Below are positions 35,087 to 43,638 of a stretch of DNA of 56,483 bases, piece by piece. Source of the stretch: Onthomonas sp964456525 (lineage in GTDB: Bacteria > Bacillota > Clostridia > Oscillospirales > Oscillospiraceae); contig CAYWAP010000008.1 of the NCBI GenBank assembly GCA_964456525.1, positions 1 through 56,483 on the forward strand, in the 5' to 3' direction. The first letter of the stretch is position 1, and every line of letters starts with the position of its first letter. Below the pieces are notes generated by a model. The model searched no databases and was not told the DNA's origin. It saw nothing but the letters and a program-made list of their open reading frames with translations. The translations under genes were made by a program, and so were the position numbers.

Positions 35087-36289
35087 ATGGCAAAACAGAA
35101 GTTTGACCGTTCTAAGCCCCATGTTAACATCGGCACCATTGGCCATGTTGACCACGGCAAGACCACTCTGACTGCTGCAATCACCAAGTATCTGGCTTTC
35201 TCCGGCAAGGCCAATTACACGGATTATGCTTCCATCGATAAGGCTCCTGAGGAGAAGGAGCGTGGTATCACCATCAATACCGCTCACGTTGAGTATGAGA
35301 CGGATAAGCGTCACTATGCTCACGTTGACTGCCCGGGCCATGCTGACTATATTAAGAACATGATCACCGGTGCTGCTCAGATGGACGGCGCTATCCTGGT
35401 CATCGCCGCAACCGACGGCGTTATGGCTCAGACCCGTGAGCACCTGCTGCTGGCTCGTCAGGTTGGAGTTCCCTACATTGTCGTCTTCTTGAACAAATGT
35501 GACCAGGTCGATGACGAAGAACTGCTGGAGCTGGTCGAAATGGAAGTCCGTGAGACCCTGGACTTCTATGAGTTCCCCGGCGACGACACCCCCATCATCA
35601 AGGGTTCCGCTCTGAACGCTCTGATTTCCGACTCTCAGGATCCCGATGCTCCCGAGTATGCCTGCATCAAAGAGCTGATGGATGCTGTTGACGAGTATAT
35701 CCCCACTCCGGATCGTCTGGCTGACATGCCTTTCCTGATGCCGGTTGAGGACGTCTTCACCATCACCGGCCGCGGCACCGTGGCCACTGGCCGTGTTGAG
35801 CGTGGCGTTGTGAAGCTGGGTGAGTCCGTTGACATCGTCGGCCTGGAAGAGGAGAAGAAGACCTCCGTCGTCACCGGCCTGGAGATGTTCCGCAAGACCC
35901 TGGACTTTGCTCAGGCTGGCGATAACGTCGGCGTCCTGCTGCGTGGTATTTCCCGTACGGACATCGAGCGCGGCCAGGTTCTGTGCAAGCCCGGCTCCAT
36001 TCATCCTCACACCAAGTTCAAGGGCCAGGTTTACGTCCTGAAGAAGGAAGAGGGCGGCCGTCATACTCCCTTCTTCAACAACTATCGTCCTCAGTTCTAT
36101 TTCCGTACCACCGACGTGACTGGCGTCATCTCTCTGCCCGAGGGCACCGAGATGTGCATGCCCGGCGATAACGTTGATATGGATGTCGAGCTGATTACCC
36201 CCATCGCCATTGAAAACGGCCTGCGTTTCGCTATCCGTGAGGGTGGCCGCACCGTTGGTTCTGGCGTTGTTATCGGTATCAACGAGTAA
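35087..36289 (+). CDS. tuf: Elongation factor Tu
   Basis: The 400-residue GTPase that delivers aminoacyl-tRNA. It starts MAKQKFDRSKPHVNIGTIGH; G motifs are GHVDHGKTTLTAAI, RGITINTAHVEYE, DCPGHADYIKNMITGAAQMD and NKCDQVDDEELLELVEMEV. ATG at 35087 follows TAGGAGGA. Codon use is biased to GGC/GGT, GCT and CTG, a good sample of the host's high-expression codons. A strong terminator follows. Confidence 0.99.
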   Translation: MAKQKFDRSKPHVNIGTIGHVDHGKTTLTAAITKYLAFSGKANYTDYASIDKAPEEKERGITINTAHVEYETDKRHYAHVDCPGHADYIKNMITGAAQMDGAILVIAATDGVMAQTREHLLLARQVGVPYIVVFLNKCDQVDDEELLELVEMEVRETLDFYEFPGDDTPIIKGSALNALISDSQDPDAPEYACIKELMDAVDEYIPTPDRLADMPFLMPVEDVFTITGRGTVATGRVERGVVKLGESVDIVGLEEEKKTSVVTGLEMFRKTLDFAQAGDNVGVLLRGISRTDIERGQVLCKPGSIHPHTKFKGQVYVLKKEEGGRHTPFFNNYRPQFYFRTTDVTGVISLPEGTEMCMPGDNVDMDVELITPIAIENGLRFAIREGGRTVGSGVVIGINE

Positions 36290-36322
36290 TTTTCCGAGTA
36301 TTTGATACTCTGAGGCTTTCTG

Positions 36323-36351
36323 AAGGGGATCGGGTTTCCGATCCCCTTTTT
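36323..36351 (+). terminator. Terminator of tuf
   Basis: AAGGGGATCGG (36323-36333), loop GTTT, CCGATCCCCTT (36338-36348), then a T-run: a perfect 11-pair stem. Confidence 0.9.
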
Positions 36352-36373
36352 CATACAATTCTGGAGGGACGTT

Positions 36374-37240
36374 ATGGAGACTGTTACGGAAAGCGTCAGC
36401 GAAAGCGTCGAGGCCACTTCCAGCATCATTCAGCAGCTGACACAGAACTTTGTGCCGGATTTTGCTCAGGATTTTGTGGACAGCGCCATTAGCTTCATCC
36501 TTTTGGCCGTTGTCTGTCTGCTCGTCGCCAAGCTGATCCTGGTGGTGGTGTACAAGACCATTGACCGGATGAATGTGGAGATGACTTTGCGCAAGTTCAT
36601 CAAGTCCATTCTTCGCGCGGTGATTTATTTCCTCACGGCGCTGGTACTCCTGAGCCAGTTGGGGTTGAACACCAGTTCCATCGTTGCGCTGGCATCTGTT
36701 CTCTCTGCGGCCTTTGCGCTGGCTGCGCAGAACTCCCTGAGCAACCTGTTTGGCGGGATCCTGCTGCTGCTGACCAAGCCCTTTCTGGTGGGGGATTATG
36801 TCAGCGCCGGCGGCATTGAGGGAACGGTTCTGGAGATCGGCTTATTGAACACGTTAATGAACACCGGAGACAATAAGCGTGTCAGCGTGCCCAATGGCAC
36901 CATCGCGGAATCCACCATTACTAACTACTCCACTGAGGGGCGCCGCAGGGTGGATTTGAAGATCTCAGCTTCCTATGATAACCCCATCGATGACACGAAA
37001 AAGGCCATCATGGACGCGATTGCAGGCACACCCAACATCATTGACGATCCGATTCCCCCCTTTGTCCGTGTCCAGGAATACGGCGACAGCAGCATTACCT
37101 ATGTGATTCGGGTCTGGAGTGCCAATGGCAATTATTGGTCTGTTTACTATGACTTGATGGAGAACATCAAGTACTCCTTTGACCGTAACGGCATTGAGAT
37201 GACATATAACCATATGAATGTCCACATCAAAGGGGACTGA
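36374..37240 (+). CDS. Small-conductance mechanosensitive channel (MscS family)
   Basis: A 288-residue membrane channel that opens on hypo-osmotic shock. About three membrane helices lie in residues 37-125. The pore-lining TM3 with its small residues is ASVLSAAFALAAQNSLSNLF, and FGGILLLLTKPFLVGDYVSA marks the start of the beta domain. NKRVSVPNGTIAESTITNYS and the C-terminal alpha/beta domain follow. ATG at 36374 has GGAGGG upstream. It sits alone between two terminators. Confidence 0.94.
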   Translation: METVTESVSESVEATSSIIQQLTQNFVPDFAQDFVDSAISFILLAVVCLLVAKLILVVVYKTIDRMNVEMTLRKFIKSILRAVIYFLTALVLLSQLGLNTSSIVALASVLSAAFALAAQNSLSNLFGGILLLLTKPFLVGDYVSAGGIEGTVLEIGLLNTLMNTGDNKRVSVPNGTIAESTITNYSTEGRRRVDLKISASYDNPIDDTKKAIMDAIAGTPNIIDDPIPPFVRVQEYGDSSITYVIRVWSANGNYWSVYYDLMENIKYSFDRNGIEMTYNHMNVHIKGD

Positions 37241-37245
37241 GCAAG

Positions 37246-37271
37246 AGCCGCAGCCGCGCTGCGGCTTTTTG
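37246..37271 (+). terminator. Terminator of the MscS gene
   Basis: AGCCGCAGC (37246-37254), loop CGC, GCTGCGGCT (37258-37266), followed by TTTTT. Confidence 0.9.
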
Positions 37272-37310
37272 CTTGGACGGAGGATAGGCCTGAAAGGCCC
37301 GTCATAAGGT

Positions 37311-37766
37311 CTAGGCAGCATCCTCTGGATAGAGCAGGCTGTGCATGAACCCGTCCAGATCCGCGCTTCGGATGTCCCCGCCAATGACTTCCCCTTGAAA
37401 GATCAGCAAATCGGCAAAAATGGCGGTTTCTCCCGTCGGATAATTGGAAATCGTATAGGTGTACCGGTCCACGGTTTCCCCCGCGTAATCTTCCAGGGAA
37501 AAACCGCACTCCGCCTGACAGGCGAGGTAGCTTTCGTAGGCGGGGCCGAAACTCTCCGGCAGCACTACCTGATCGGTGACGGGCTCGCCGGTGACCTCCC
37601 AGCCGTAACTGCTTAAAAAACTGCGCAGCTGGTCGTCATAGGGCAGGGAAGAGGAGGATGTAGTGACGCTCTCTCCGGCAATGCGTCCGGCATAGGCGCA
37701 CAGTGCCAGTGAAAGCAGAAACACCAGGCAGGTCGTGGCCTGCCGTCCAGGTCGGGGAATACGCAT
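37311..37766 (-). CDS. DUF4830-type membrane-anchored/secreted protein
   Basis: A 151-residue protein with an N-terminal hydrophobic segment (TTCLVFLLSLALCAYAG) that could be a signal peptide or anchor; the Cys context is a poor lipobox. The outer domain has the pattern I associate with DUF4830: LRSFLSSYGWEVTGEPVTDQ, VLPESFGPAYESY, QAECGFSLEDYAGETVDRYT and TISNYPTGETAIFADLLIF. The function is unknown. ATG at 37766 follows GGAGGT. Confidence 0.75.
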   Translation of the reverse strand: MRIPRPGRQATTCLVFLLSLALCAYAGRIAGESVTTSSSSLPYDDQLRSFLSSYGWEVTGEPVTDQVVLPESFGPAYESYLACQAECGFSLEDYAGETVDRYTYTISNYPTGETAIFADLLIFQGEVIGGDIRSADLDGFMHSLLYPEDAA

Positions 37767-37913
37767 AAAAGACCTCCATAAGTCGTTGGGGCTATGTGCG
37801 GGACAGCGTTCGCAGAGATCCGGTTATCCCTGCGCTTTTCATAGATGATGCTTTTATCAGCCGGCTTTGTGAAGTCCGGTTGCATTCTATGAAGAAGTTT
37901 CCTTGTCCTATAC

Positions 37914-37941
37914 TTGACAAGTTTCAACTTTTTCATAGAAT
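37914..37941 (+). promoter_or_regulatory. Promoter of the asparaginase-like gene
   Basis: Perfect TTGACA (37914-37919), a 16-base spacer and TAGAAT (37936-37941), about 115 bases before the ATG at 38056. Confidence 0.65.
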
Positions 37942-38055
37942 AGTAAGTGAGAGGCCATCCTGACATGCACAAAAACAGGCGGGCAGTGGGGCGACGGCTG
38001 CCTATGGGGCTGCGCGCCCTTTACATGGAAAGGTTCATACATTGGGAGGTCTGTT

Positions 38056-38874
38056 ATGGCTGACATCAAGCGGATTCGTCTGCCCGAGCGTGTGCATGTA
38101 GGTGGATGGGGAAAATTAGCGTGGGAAGTGTTTCAGTATCAATATTTTGATGCTGTCATTATCCAGGCCCCTATGCCGCTGATCCCCTATCTTGGCACGG
38201 CGCTTGCCATGATGTTGAAAAATTTTCGCCGGCCCGTGATCTTTTACGGGGAGGAGTGGCAGGAACAAACGGCCCTTCAGTGGGCGCGGCACTGCCCAAG
38301 CGGCATATATGCCCTGGGAGAGGATGCGCTGTATCTGGCCTGCTGCACGTCCTATTCGCCGGAAACGGGAGTGTGCAGTCCCCATGCCAGACCTATGGGG
38401 GTGGTGGAACAGGGAGCCTATCACTTCTATCCCCATCGAGGCCCAAGGGTCAGCAGCGATCCGCCCATGGTCTGTGACGCCATGAACAGACAGGTTGGCC
38501 TGGTTCGGCCCGGCTATTCCTTTACGCAGCCGGGGAAGCTGCTGGAGCAAAGCTCCTACTTTGTGGTTGTCCGCAATCGCAGCGGCATGGATTGGCTGTT
38601 TGAAGATAAGCGGGATATTTTAAACCGTCTGCGCCGTGCACAGATTCCGGTGGTGGTTTACGGATTTCCTCCCGTGGTGAAGGACCCGCAGATGCGCCGT
38701 TCCATCCTGCGTTCCGGTGTTATTTTGACAGGGGATATGACGATGGAGGCCTCGCTGGTCAAACTCATGTGGACGATGGCGCGAACCGGTTCACCGGATG
38801 GCGTCCGGCTCTACTTCAGTTTAAATTTTGCGGGGGAAACCGCGCTGCAAAATCCTTCCTTGACGCCCTGGTAA
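38056..38874 (+). CDS. Degenerate asparaginase-like protein
   Basis: A 272-residue protein. The C-terminal half follows the type I/II L-asparaginase plan: RRAQIPVVVYGFPPVV and then VILTGDMTMEASLVKLMWTM, which matches the conserved GxDMTxEAALxKLMYLL helix. Upstream, DAVIIQAPMPLIPYLGTALA and NFRRPVIFYGEEW align with the segment that normally reads HGTDT...PVVLTGA. The first catalytic block (TGGTIA with its Thr) is absent, because the protein starts about 50 residues late, and the second catalytic Thr motif is replaced. ATG at 38056 has a good GGGAGGT site and its own promoter, so it looks expressed but catalytically dead as an asparaginase. Confidence 0.7.
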   Translation: MADIKRIRLPERVHVGGWGKLAWEVFQYQYFDAVIIQAPMPLIPYLGTALAMMLKNFRRPVIFYGEEWQEQTALQWARHCPSGIYALGEDALYLACCTSYSPETGVCSPHARPMGVVEQGAYHFYPHRGPRVSSDPPMVCDAMNRQVGLVRPGYSFTQPGKLLEQSSYFVVVRNRSGMDWLFEDKRDILNRLRRAQIPVVVYGFPPVVKDPQMRRSILRSGVILTGDMTMEASLVKLMWTMARTGSPDGVRLYFSLNFAGETALQNPSLTPW

Positions 38875-38895
38875 AGACCAACCCCAATTAATTTG

Positions 38896-38926
38896 ATCCA
38901 GGTCTGGTGATTTTGACCTGGATTTT
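38896..38926 (+). terminator. Terminator of the asparaginase-like gene
   Basis: ATCCAGGTC (38896-38904) pairs with GACCTGGAT (38915-38923), followed by TTTTG. A TATAAT (38928-38933) directly after the T-run, with TGGTGA (38905-38910) 17 bases before it, could be the promoter of the next gene. Confidence 0.65.
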
Positions 38927-38985
38927 GTATAATAATGAAAAATGGAAGCATGCCGCAGCATCCTTCCGGAAAAGAGGTCAATTGT

Positions 38986-39927
38986 ATGAAAGAATATGTG
39001 TTTGGCGTTGATATTGGCGGCACCACCGTGAAGATGGGGCAATTCTCTATCGATGGCAATTTGCTGGACAAGTGGGAGCTTCCCACCCGCACGGAAAACG
39101 GCGGGGAGGCGATCCTGCCCGACGTGGCCAGGGCGATCAGAGCCAAGATGGGGGAGCAGTCCATCTTCCCGGAGCAGGTGGCCGGTGTTGGTATCGGCGT
39201 GCCAGGCCCGGTGGGCGATGATGGGACGGTCTTCCAGTGCGTTAATCTGGGGTGGGGCGTGTTCAACCTCAAGAGCAAAATGCAGGAGCTGCTGCCGGAG
39301 ATCCCCCATGTGGCCGCGGGCAATGACGCCAATGTGGCCGCTCTGGGCGAGCTGTGGCAGGGGGGCGGCCGTGGATACCACAGCGCCGTCATGATTACGC
39401 TGGGAACCGGTGTTGGCGGCGGCGTCATTTTGGGCGGCAAGATTGTGGCCGGGATTCACGGCGGCGCCGGAGAGGTCGGCCATATGACGGTCAACCGCCA
39501 TGAGGAGGAGCCGTGCAGCTGCGGGAAATATGGCTGCCTGGAGCAATACGCTTCGGCCAACGGCATTGTCCGCCTGGGCAAGCGGATGCTGGCAAAGAGC
39601 GCAAAACCCTCCGGACTGCGGGACTTGAGTTCGTTTACGGCCAAGGAAATCTGCGACTACGCCCGGGAAGGCGATGCCTTCGCGATGGAGATTGTGGAAG
39701 CCTGCGGCGGTTACCTGGGCCAGGCCATGAGCTATATCTCCTGCACTATTGACCCGGAGGTGTTCATCATCGGCGGCGGTATGAGCCGTGCCGGCGCGAT
39801 TCTCATCGACGCCATCGCCAGAAGCTACCGGCGAAATGCGTTCCACGTGTCTGCGGACACGCCGATGAAAGTGGCAGTCCTGGGAAATGATGCCGGCATC
39901 TATGGCGGCGCCAAAATGGTGCTGTGA
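38986..39927 (+). CDS. glcK: ROK-family glucokinase
   Basis: A 313-residue ATP-dependent sugar kinase; glucokinase is the likely activity. It begins MKEYVFGVDIGGTTVKMG with the phosphate-1 loop. Other blocks are GIGVPGPVGDDGTVFQCVNL, AAGNDANVAALGELWQGGGR (catalytic Asp), ITLGTGVGGGVILGGKI, GAGEVGHMTVN and the zinc motif CSCGKYGCLEQYAS. ATG at 38986 follows AAGAGG; an upstream in-frame ATG at 38935 overlaps the promoter region. Confidence 0.92.
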   Translation: MKEYVFGVDIGGTTVKMGQFSIDGNLLDKWELPTRTENGGEAILPDVARAIRAKMGEQSIFPEQVAGVGIGVPGPVGDDGTVFQCVNLGWGVFNLKSKMQELLPEIPHVAAGNDANVAALGELWQGGGRGYHSAVMITLGTGVGGGVILGGKIVAGIHGGAGEVGHMTVNRHEEEPCSCGKYGCLEQYASANGIVRLGKRMLAKSAKPSGLRDLSSFTAKEICDYAREGDAFAMEIVEACGGYLGQAMSYISCTIDPEVFIIGGGMSRAGAILIDAIARSYRRNAFHVSADTPMKVAVLGNDAGIYGGAKMVL

Positions 39928-40504
39928 GGATCCCTTCCGCAGCGTGAAGATGGACGGCGCTGGTTCTCCTGGGCGGATGAATGCCAGTATCCTTCCTTCA
40001 CACCGCTGTATGAGGGAAAAAGGTTCGCCATTTGGCTGGGCTGACATATTTTAAATGAGGTCTATCAGGGCTGAGAATGTCATTTCTCAGCCCTGATTCA
40101 TGCTTATTTCAGGAGCATTCAGGCGGCAGCCGCCCGCGTGGGAATGGCTGTATTGCCTCCGGCTCGATTCAAATCGTCTTTACAGCTTCAGACCCCGGAT
40201 GGTCATTTAACTCAAACTGAATTGTCCGCTGTAAACGGGCCTGGGCAGTCCATTTCCTATAGATCATCTCCTCGTTGAAATGAAAAAGACAGGCCTTTTC
40301 ATGGGTTTATTTTAAATCCTTTTTTGGCCTTTCTGCAAAAAAATACTGCTGTTACATGTGAAAGTTTGTCAGATACGTGCAGAGAGAGCCATATAAAATT
40401 CGGTGAAAATGCTGATAGAAATTTACTTTTAAAACTTGGGAAAATGTGCTATAATAAACTTGATTAAAAAGTTGTTTTTAGATGCAGTTCGGGGAGATGT
40501 TGAT
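39928..40504. other. Long gene-free stretch with a perfect inverted repeat
   Basis: No gene is supported here. A perfect 13-pair hairpin, TCAGGGCTGAGAA (40065-40077) with TTCTCAGCCCTGA (40084-40096), lies 137 bases after glcK. Only TTCATGC follows, so it is a poor Rho-independent terminator. The remainder is AT-richer and ends in the carD promoter. A short open stretch at 39928-40044 on the + strand has no start codon. Confidence 0.5.
40445..40455 (+). promoter_or_regulatory. Extended -10 promoter of carD
   Basis: TGTGCTATAAT (40445-40455) is a TGn-extended -10 box with no good -35. The transcript would start near 40462, about 43 bases before the carD ATG at 40505. Confidence 0.55.
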
Positions 40505-40993
40505 ATGCTGCAAATTGGAGATTTGGTTGTGCATGAAACGGCTGGCGTCTGCCGCGTGGAGGGTGAAACCACGCTGGACGGGCTGGAGGGGAGTTATTAT
40601 GTCCTGTGTCCCCTCTATGTAAAGGATGCAACCTTCTATACGCCGATGAATGGCGAAAAGGTCAAACTCCGCCCGGTGATGAGCCGGGAGGATGCTATGC
40701 GGCTGATCCATGAGATTCCGAACATTGAACCGATTGTCTTTCATGGGATGAATGAGCAGAAACAGAAGAGCGCGCAGATCTTGAAATCTGGGGACAGCCA
40801 TCAGCTCGTCAGTCTGGCCAAGACCATTTACGCATACCGCAAACGCCGCGTCAGCATGGGGAAGAAGATTGGCGCCAACGACGCCGCTACCCTGAAAAAA
40901 GCGGAAGTTCTGCTCTTTGGCGAGCTGGCGACGGCGCTGGAGCTGCCCTATGATCAGGTGCCTGATTTCGTGGAGAATCATTTGAACAAATAA
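40505..40993 (+). CDS. CarD/CdnL-family transcriptional regulator
   Basis: A 162-residue protein whose N-terminal Tudor-like RNA-polymerase-interacting domain is of the CarD_CdnL_TRCF type: MLQIGDLVVHETAGVCRVEG, YYVLCPLYVKDATFYTPMNG and an R/K-rich VKLRPVMSREDAMRLIHEI. The helical C-terminal half (LVSLAKTIYAYRKRRVSMGK and beyond) binds DNA in family members. They bind the polymerase beta subunit and stabilise open complexes. ATG at 40505 is chosen because the upstream start at 40436 lies before the predicted transcription start. Confidence 0.9.
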   Translation: MLQIGDLVVHETAGVCRVEGETTLDGLEGSYYVLCPLYVKDATFYTPMNGEKVKLRPVMSREDAMRLIHEIPNIEPIVFHGMNEQKQKSAQILKSGDSHQLVSLAKTIYAYRKRRVSMGKKIGANDAATLKKAEVLLFGELATALELPYDQVPDFVENHLNK

Positions 40994-41013
40994 GTGAACC
41001 ACTGTGTGATAAG

Positions 41014-41051
41014 AATGTCCCTGAGGTGAATTGCCTCATCAGGGACATTTT
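41014..41051 (+). terminator. Terminator of carD
   Basis: AATGTCCCT (41014-41022) pairs with AGGGACATT (41041-41049), with GAGG/CCTC inside, and is followed by TTTTTAT. Confidence 0.85.
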
Positions 41052-41120
41052 TATATGCCCCTTTGCAGAGGTTCGGCATCGGAATTGGGGAAGAAGGTTC
41101 GTGAAAATGACAAAGGTCTC

Positions 41121-41150
41121 TTGCAAAAAGAGTGCATTTCATGGTATAGT
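41121..41150 (+). promoter_or_regulatory. Promoter of the FGGY kinase gene
   Basis: TTGCAA (41121-41126), an 18-base spacer and TATAGT (41145-41150), with TGG forming a TGn extension. Confidence 0.65.
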
Positions 41151-41204
41151 GTTTTTAGTAAAATTGACCGAAATGGGATTCAAAATAGAGGAGGAATCTG
41201 TAAA

Positions 41205-42806
41205 ATGGGTGTGAAGGAAGTCAAAACCGCGATTCAGTCCGGGAACACGGTGCTGGGCATCGAATTGGGTTCCACCCGCATCAAAGCCGTCCTGGTGGGG
41301 GAGGACAACGTCCCTATCGCCTCCGGCTCGCACGACTGGGAGAACCGGCTGGAAAACGGCATCTGGACCTACCAGTTGGAGGATATTTGGACCGGCTTGC
41401 AGGATTGCTATGCCAGGCTGGCGGCGGATGTAAAAGACAGGTATGGGGAGGAACTGGTGAAAATCGGCGCGCTGGGCTTCTCTGCTATGATGCACGGCTA
41501 TATGGCCTTCGATCAGGAGGGAAATCTTCTGGCGCCCTTTCGCACTTGGCGCAACACCATCACGGGCCAGGCCTCCCAGGCTTTGAGTGAGCTGTTTCAG
41601 TTCCACATTCCCCAGCGGTGGTCCATTGCGCACCTGTATCAGGCCATCTTAAATGGGGAAGAGCATGTCCCCCAGATCTCCTTCTTTACCACCCTGGCCG
41701 GTTACATCACCTGGAAGCTGACGGGGAGCAAAACGTTGGGCGTGGGGGATGCCTCGGGCATGTTCCCCATTGACAGCGGAACCTGCCAGTTTGACGCCAA
41801 AATGATCGCTCAGTTTGACGAGCAAATCCGTGACAAAGGCTATCCCTGGAAGCTGGAGGATATCCTGCCCTCTGTTGCCAAAGCCGGTGTGGTTGTTGGC
41901 ACGTTGACGGAGGAGGGAGCCAGACAGTTGGATGTCTCCGGAAAGCTGGAGGCAGGGGTTCCCGTGGCCCCGCCCGAGGGCGACGCGGGCACCGGCATGG
42001 CGGCCACCAACTCGGTGAACAAACGAACCGGAAATGTCTCCGCAGGAACGTCCGTCTTTTCCATGGTCGTTCTGGAAAAGCCCCTGTCCAGGCCCTACGA
42101 CGCGCTGGATCTGGTTACAACCCCAGACGGTGCAGCAGTGGCTATGGTTCATTGCAACAACTGCACCTCCGATCTGAACGCATGGGTCAACCTGTTCCGG
42201 CAGTTCTCGGAGGCCCTGGGAATCTCCGTCGATATGAATACGTTGTTTGGCACGCTGTACAATAAGGCGCTGGAGGGCGATGCCGACTGCGGCGGACTTC
42301 TGGCCTACAACTACTTTTCCGGGGAACCTATCACAGGATTTGAAGAGGGCCGCCCTCTGTTTGTCCGCACCCCTAACGCCCGTTTTACGCTGGAAAACTT
42401 TATGCGCGTGCACCTGTTCACTGCGCTGGGGGCGATCAAAGTGGGCAATGATATTCTGGCAAAAGAGAATGTGAAGATTGACCGGATCACCGGCCATGGG
42501 GGATTGTTTAAGACGCCTGTTGTGGGCCAGAAGATCCTGGCCGCGGCCTTAAACGCGCCCGTGTCCGTCATGGAAACCGCCGGTGAGGGCGGCGCATGGG
42601 GCATGGCTTTGCTGGCGTCCTATATGCGCAATAAGGCAGAAGGGGAGAGCTTAGGGGATTTCCTGGAGAGCAGGGTGTTCAACGGAAACACAGGCTCTAC
42701 TATCGCTCCGGATCCTGCTGATGTTGCGGGATTTGACGCATTTATTGCCAATGGCTATCTGGCCGGATTGTCCATTGAGCGCGCGGCAATTGACTCCCTC
42801 AAGTAA
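41205..42806 (+). CDS. FGGY-family carbohydrate kinase
   Basis: A 533-residue sugar kinase of the FGGY fold (xylulokinase/ribulokinase group). The N-terminal domain has GIELGSTRIKAVLVGE (phosphate loop) and GFSAMMHGYMAFDQEGNLLA. The C-terminal domain has GNVSAGTSVFSMVVLEK, RITGHGGLFKTPVVGQKILA and METAGEGGAWGMALLASY. ATG at 41205 follows GAGGAGG. The sugar is not determined: there is no isomerase or transporter next to it, and paralogues of this length are often annotated only as FGGY kinases. Confidence 0.9.
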   Translation: MGVKEVKTAIQSGNTVLGIELGSTRIKAVLVGEDNVPIASGSHDWENRLENGIWTYQLEDIWTGLQDCYARLAADVKDRYGEELVKIGALGFSAMMHGYMAFDQEGNLLAPFRTWRNTITGQASQALSELFQFHIPQRWSIAHLYQAILNGEEHVPQISFFTTLAGYITWKLTGSKTLGVGDASGMFPIDSGTCQFDAKMIAQFDEQIRDKGYPWKLEDILPSVAKAGVVVGTLTEEGARQLDVSGKLEAGVPVAPPEGDAGTGMAATNSVNKRTGNVSAGTSVFSMVVLEKPLSRPYDALDLVTTPDGAAVAMVHCNNCTSDLNAWVNLFRQFSEALGISVDMNTLFGTLYNKALEGDADCGGLLAYNYFSGEPITGFEEGRPLFVRTPNARFTLENFMRVHLFTALGAIKVGNDILAKENVKIDRITGHGGLFKTPVVGQKILAAALNAPVSVMETAGEGGAWGMALLASYMRNKAEGESLGDFLESRVFNGNTGSTIAPDPADVAGFDAFIANGYLAGLSIERAAIDSLK

Positions 42807-42891
42807 CCGGATGTACAGCGGCTTCGGAGTGCGATAGGCGTTCGTATGCCGGGGTTCCAGCGCCCTTTCCTGCCTGCCGGGGTAGCGCCGG

Positions 42892-43422
42892 TTACCAGTT
42901 TCTCTGGCGCTGCGCGGGGCGGTTTTGCTGCCAACAGGAGGAAATCACGCCGCAGCCCAATTTTTCTCCGGCGTTTCCGGAGGGTTGGGTGGAAAAGTCA
43001 TCCGCGTTGGCGTGGAGGATCACTGTGCTCCCCAGGACATCCGCAATGGTAAAGCGGCTGGTCAAAAAGGCGCTCCATGCCCGCCCGGCATTGCTGAACA
43101 GGGGGAGCAGATCTCCGGCGTGATCCGGATGGGGGCAGTCCTGCGGGTTGTAGTGGACTCCGGCATTGGCAAAGGGATCCTCTTCCGCGCCTGTGCAGCT
43201 GTCACCGCTATGGATATGCATGGCGAAGACCGAATGGGGGCAGCCATCCGCGCCATCCGGAAGTCCCACAAAGTTGGACACAACGTAAACGCCCTCTCTG
43301 CTCTGATAAAACCGCACCATGCCCTTCAAATCCGAGTCAGGCTCTGCCCCTGTTATGCGGGCAATGGCATCGGGCATTCGTTGGCTGAGCCAAAATAATC
43401 TGGCATTTGGCAATGAATTCAT
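42892..43422 (-). CDS. Cu/Zn superoxide dismutase family protein
   Basis: A 176-residue SodC-type protein. Metal ligands are all visible: HIH in SVFAMHIHSGDSC, His in AGVHYNPQDCPHPDHAGDLL plus the two further His and the Asp of that block, and His in STVILHANADDF. The intersubunit-type Cys pair is present (GDSC and GCGVI). The residue aligned with the catalytic Arg of SOD1 is Lys (GNAGEKLGCGVI). ATG at 43422, eight bases after GAGGAG, gives no signal peptide, so the protein should be cytoplasmic, unlike most bacterial SodC. It converges with the FGGY kinase gene. Confidence 0.88.
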   Translation of the reverse strand: MNSLPNARLFWLSQRMPDAIARITGAEPDSDLKGMVRFYQSREGVYVVSNFVGLPDGADGCPHSVFAMHIHSGDSCTGAEEDPFANAGVHYNPQDCPHPDHAGDLLPLFSNAGRAWSAFLTSRFTIADVLGSTVILHANADDFSTQPSGNAGEKLGCGVISSCWQQNRPAQRQRNW

Positions 43423-43638
43423 GGCAATCTCCTCTCTGCCGCCCGGCGGGTAAATGCGGAAAAGGCCAGGGGCGGCAAGCAAAGCCCTCCCGTAAAGCAG
43501 TTTATGCTGTTTTCTGTCCCGCAGTGAGCGTTTGTGCATGTTTTATTTGCTTTTAGACATACTATTTGCCGAGCGGAACCCATTGGATGGAAATGGGAAG
43601 ACCGCTAGGAGAAAAAATATCTGGAAAGGGTGAGTCAA

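Noticed and set aside
35033..36358. Open frame of 441 codons antisense to tuf
   Set aside because: Shadow of the strongly biased tuf gene; it crosses the tuf promoter and terminator.
40065..40096. Rho-independent terminator of glcK
   Set aside because: The hairpin is perfect but lacks a T-run and is 137 bases from the gene end, so it is listed only as an inverted repeat.
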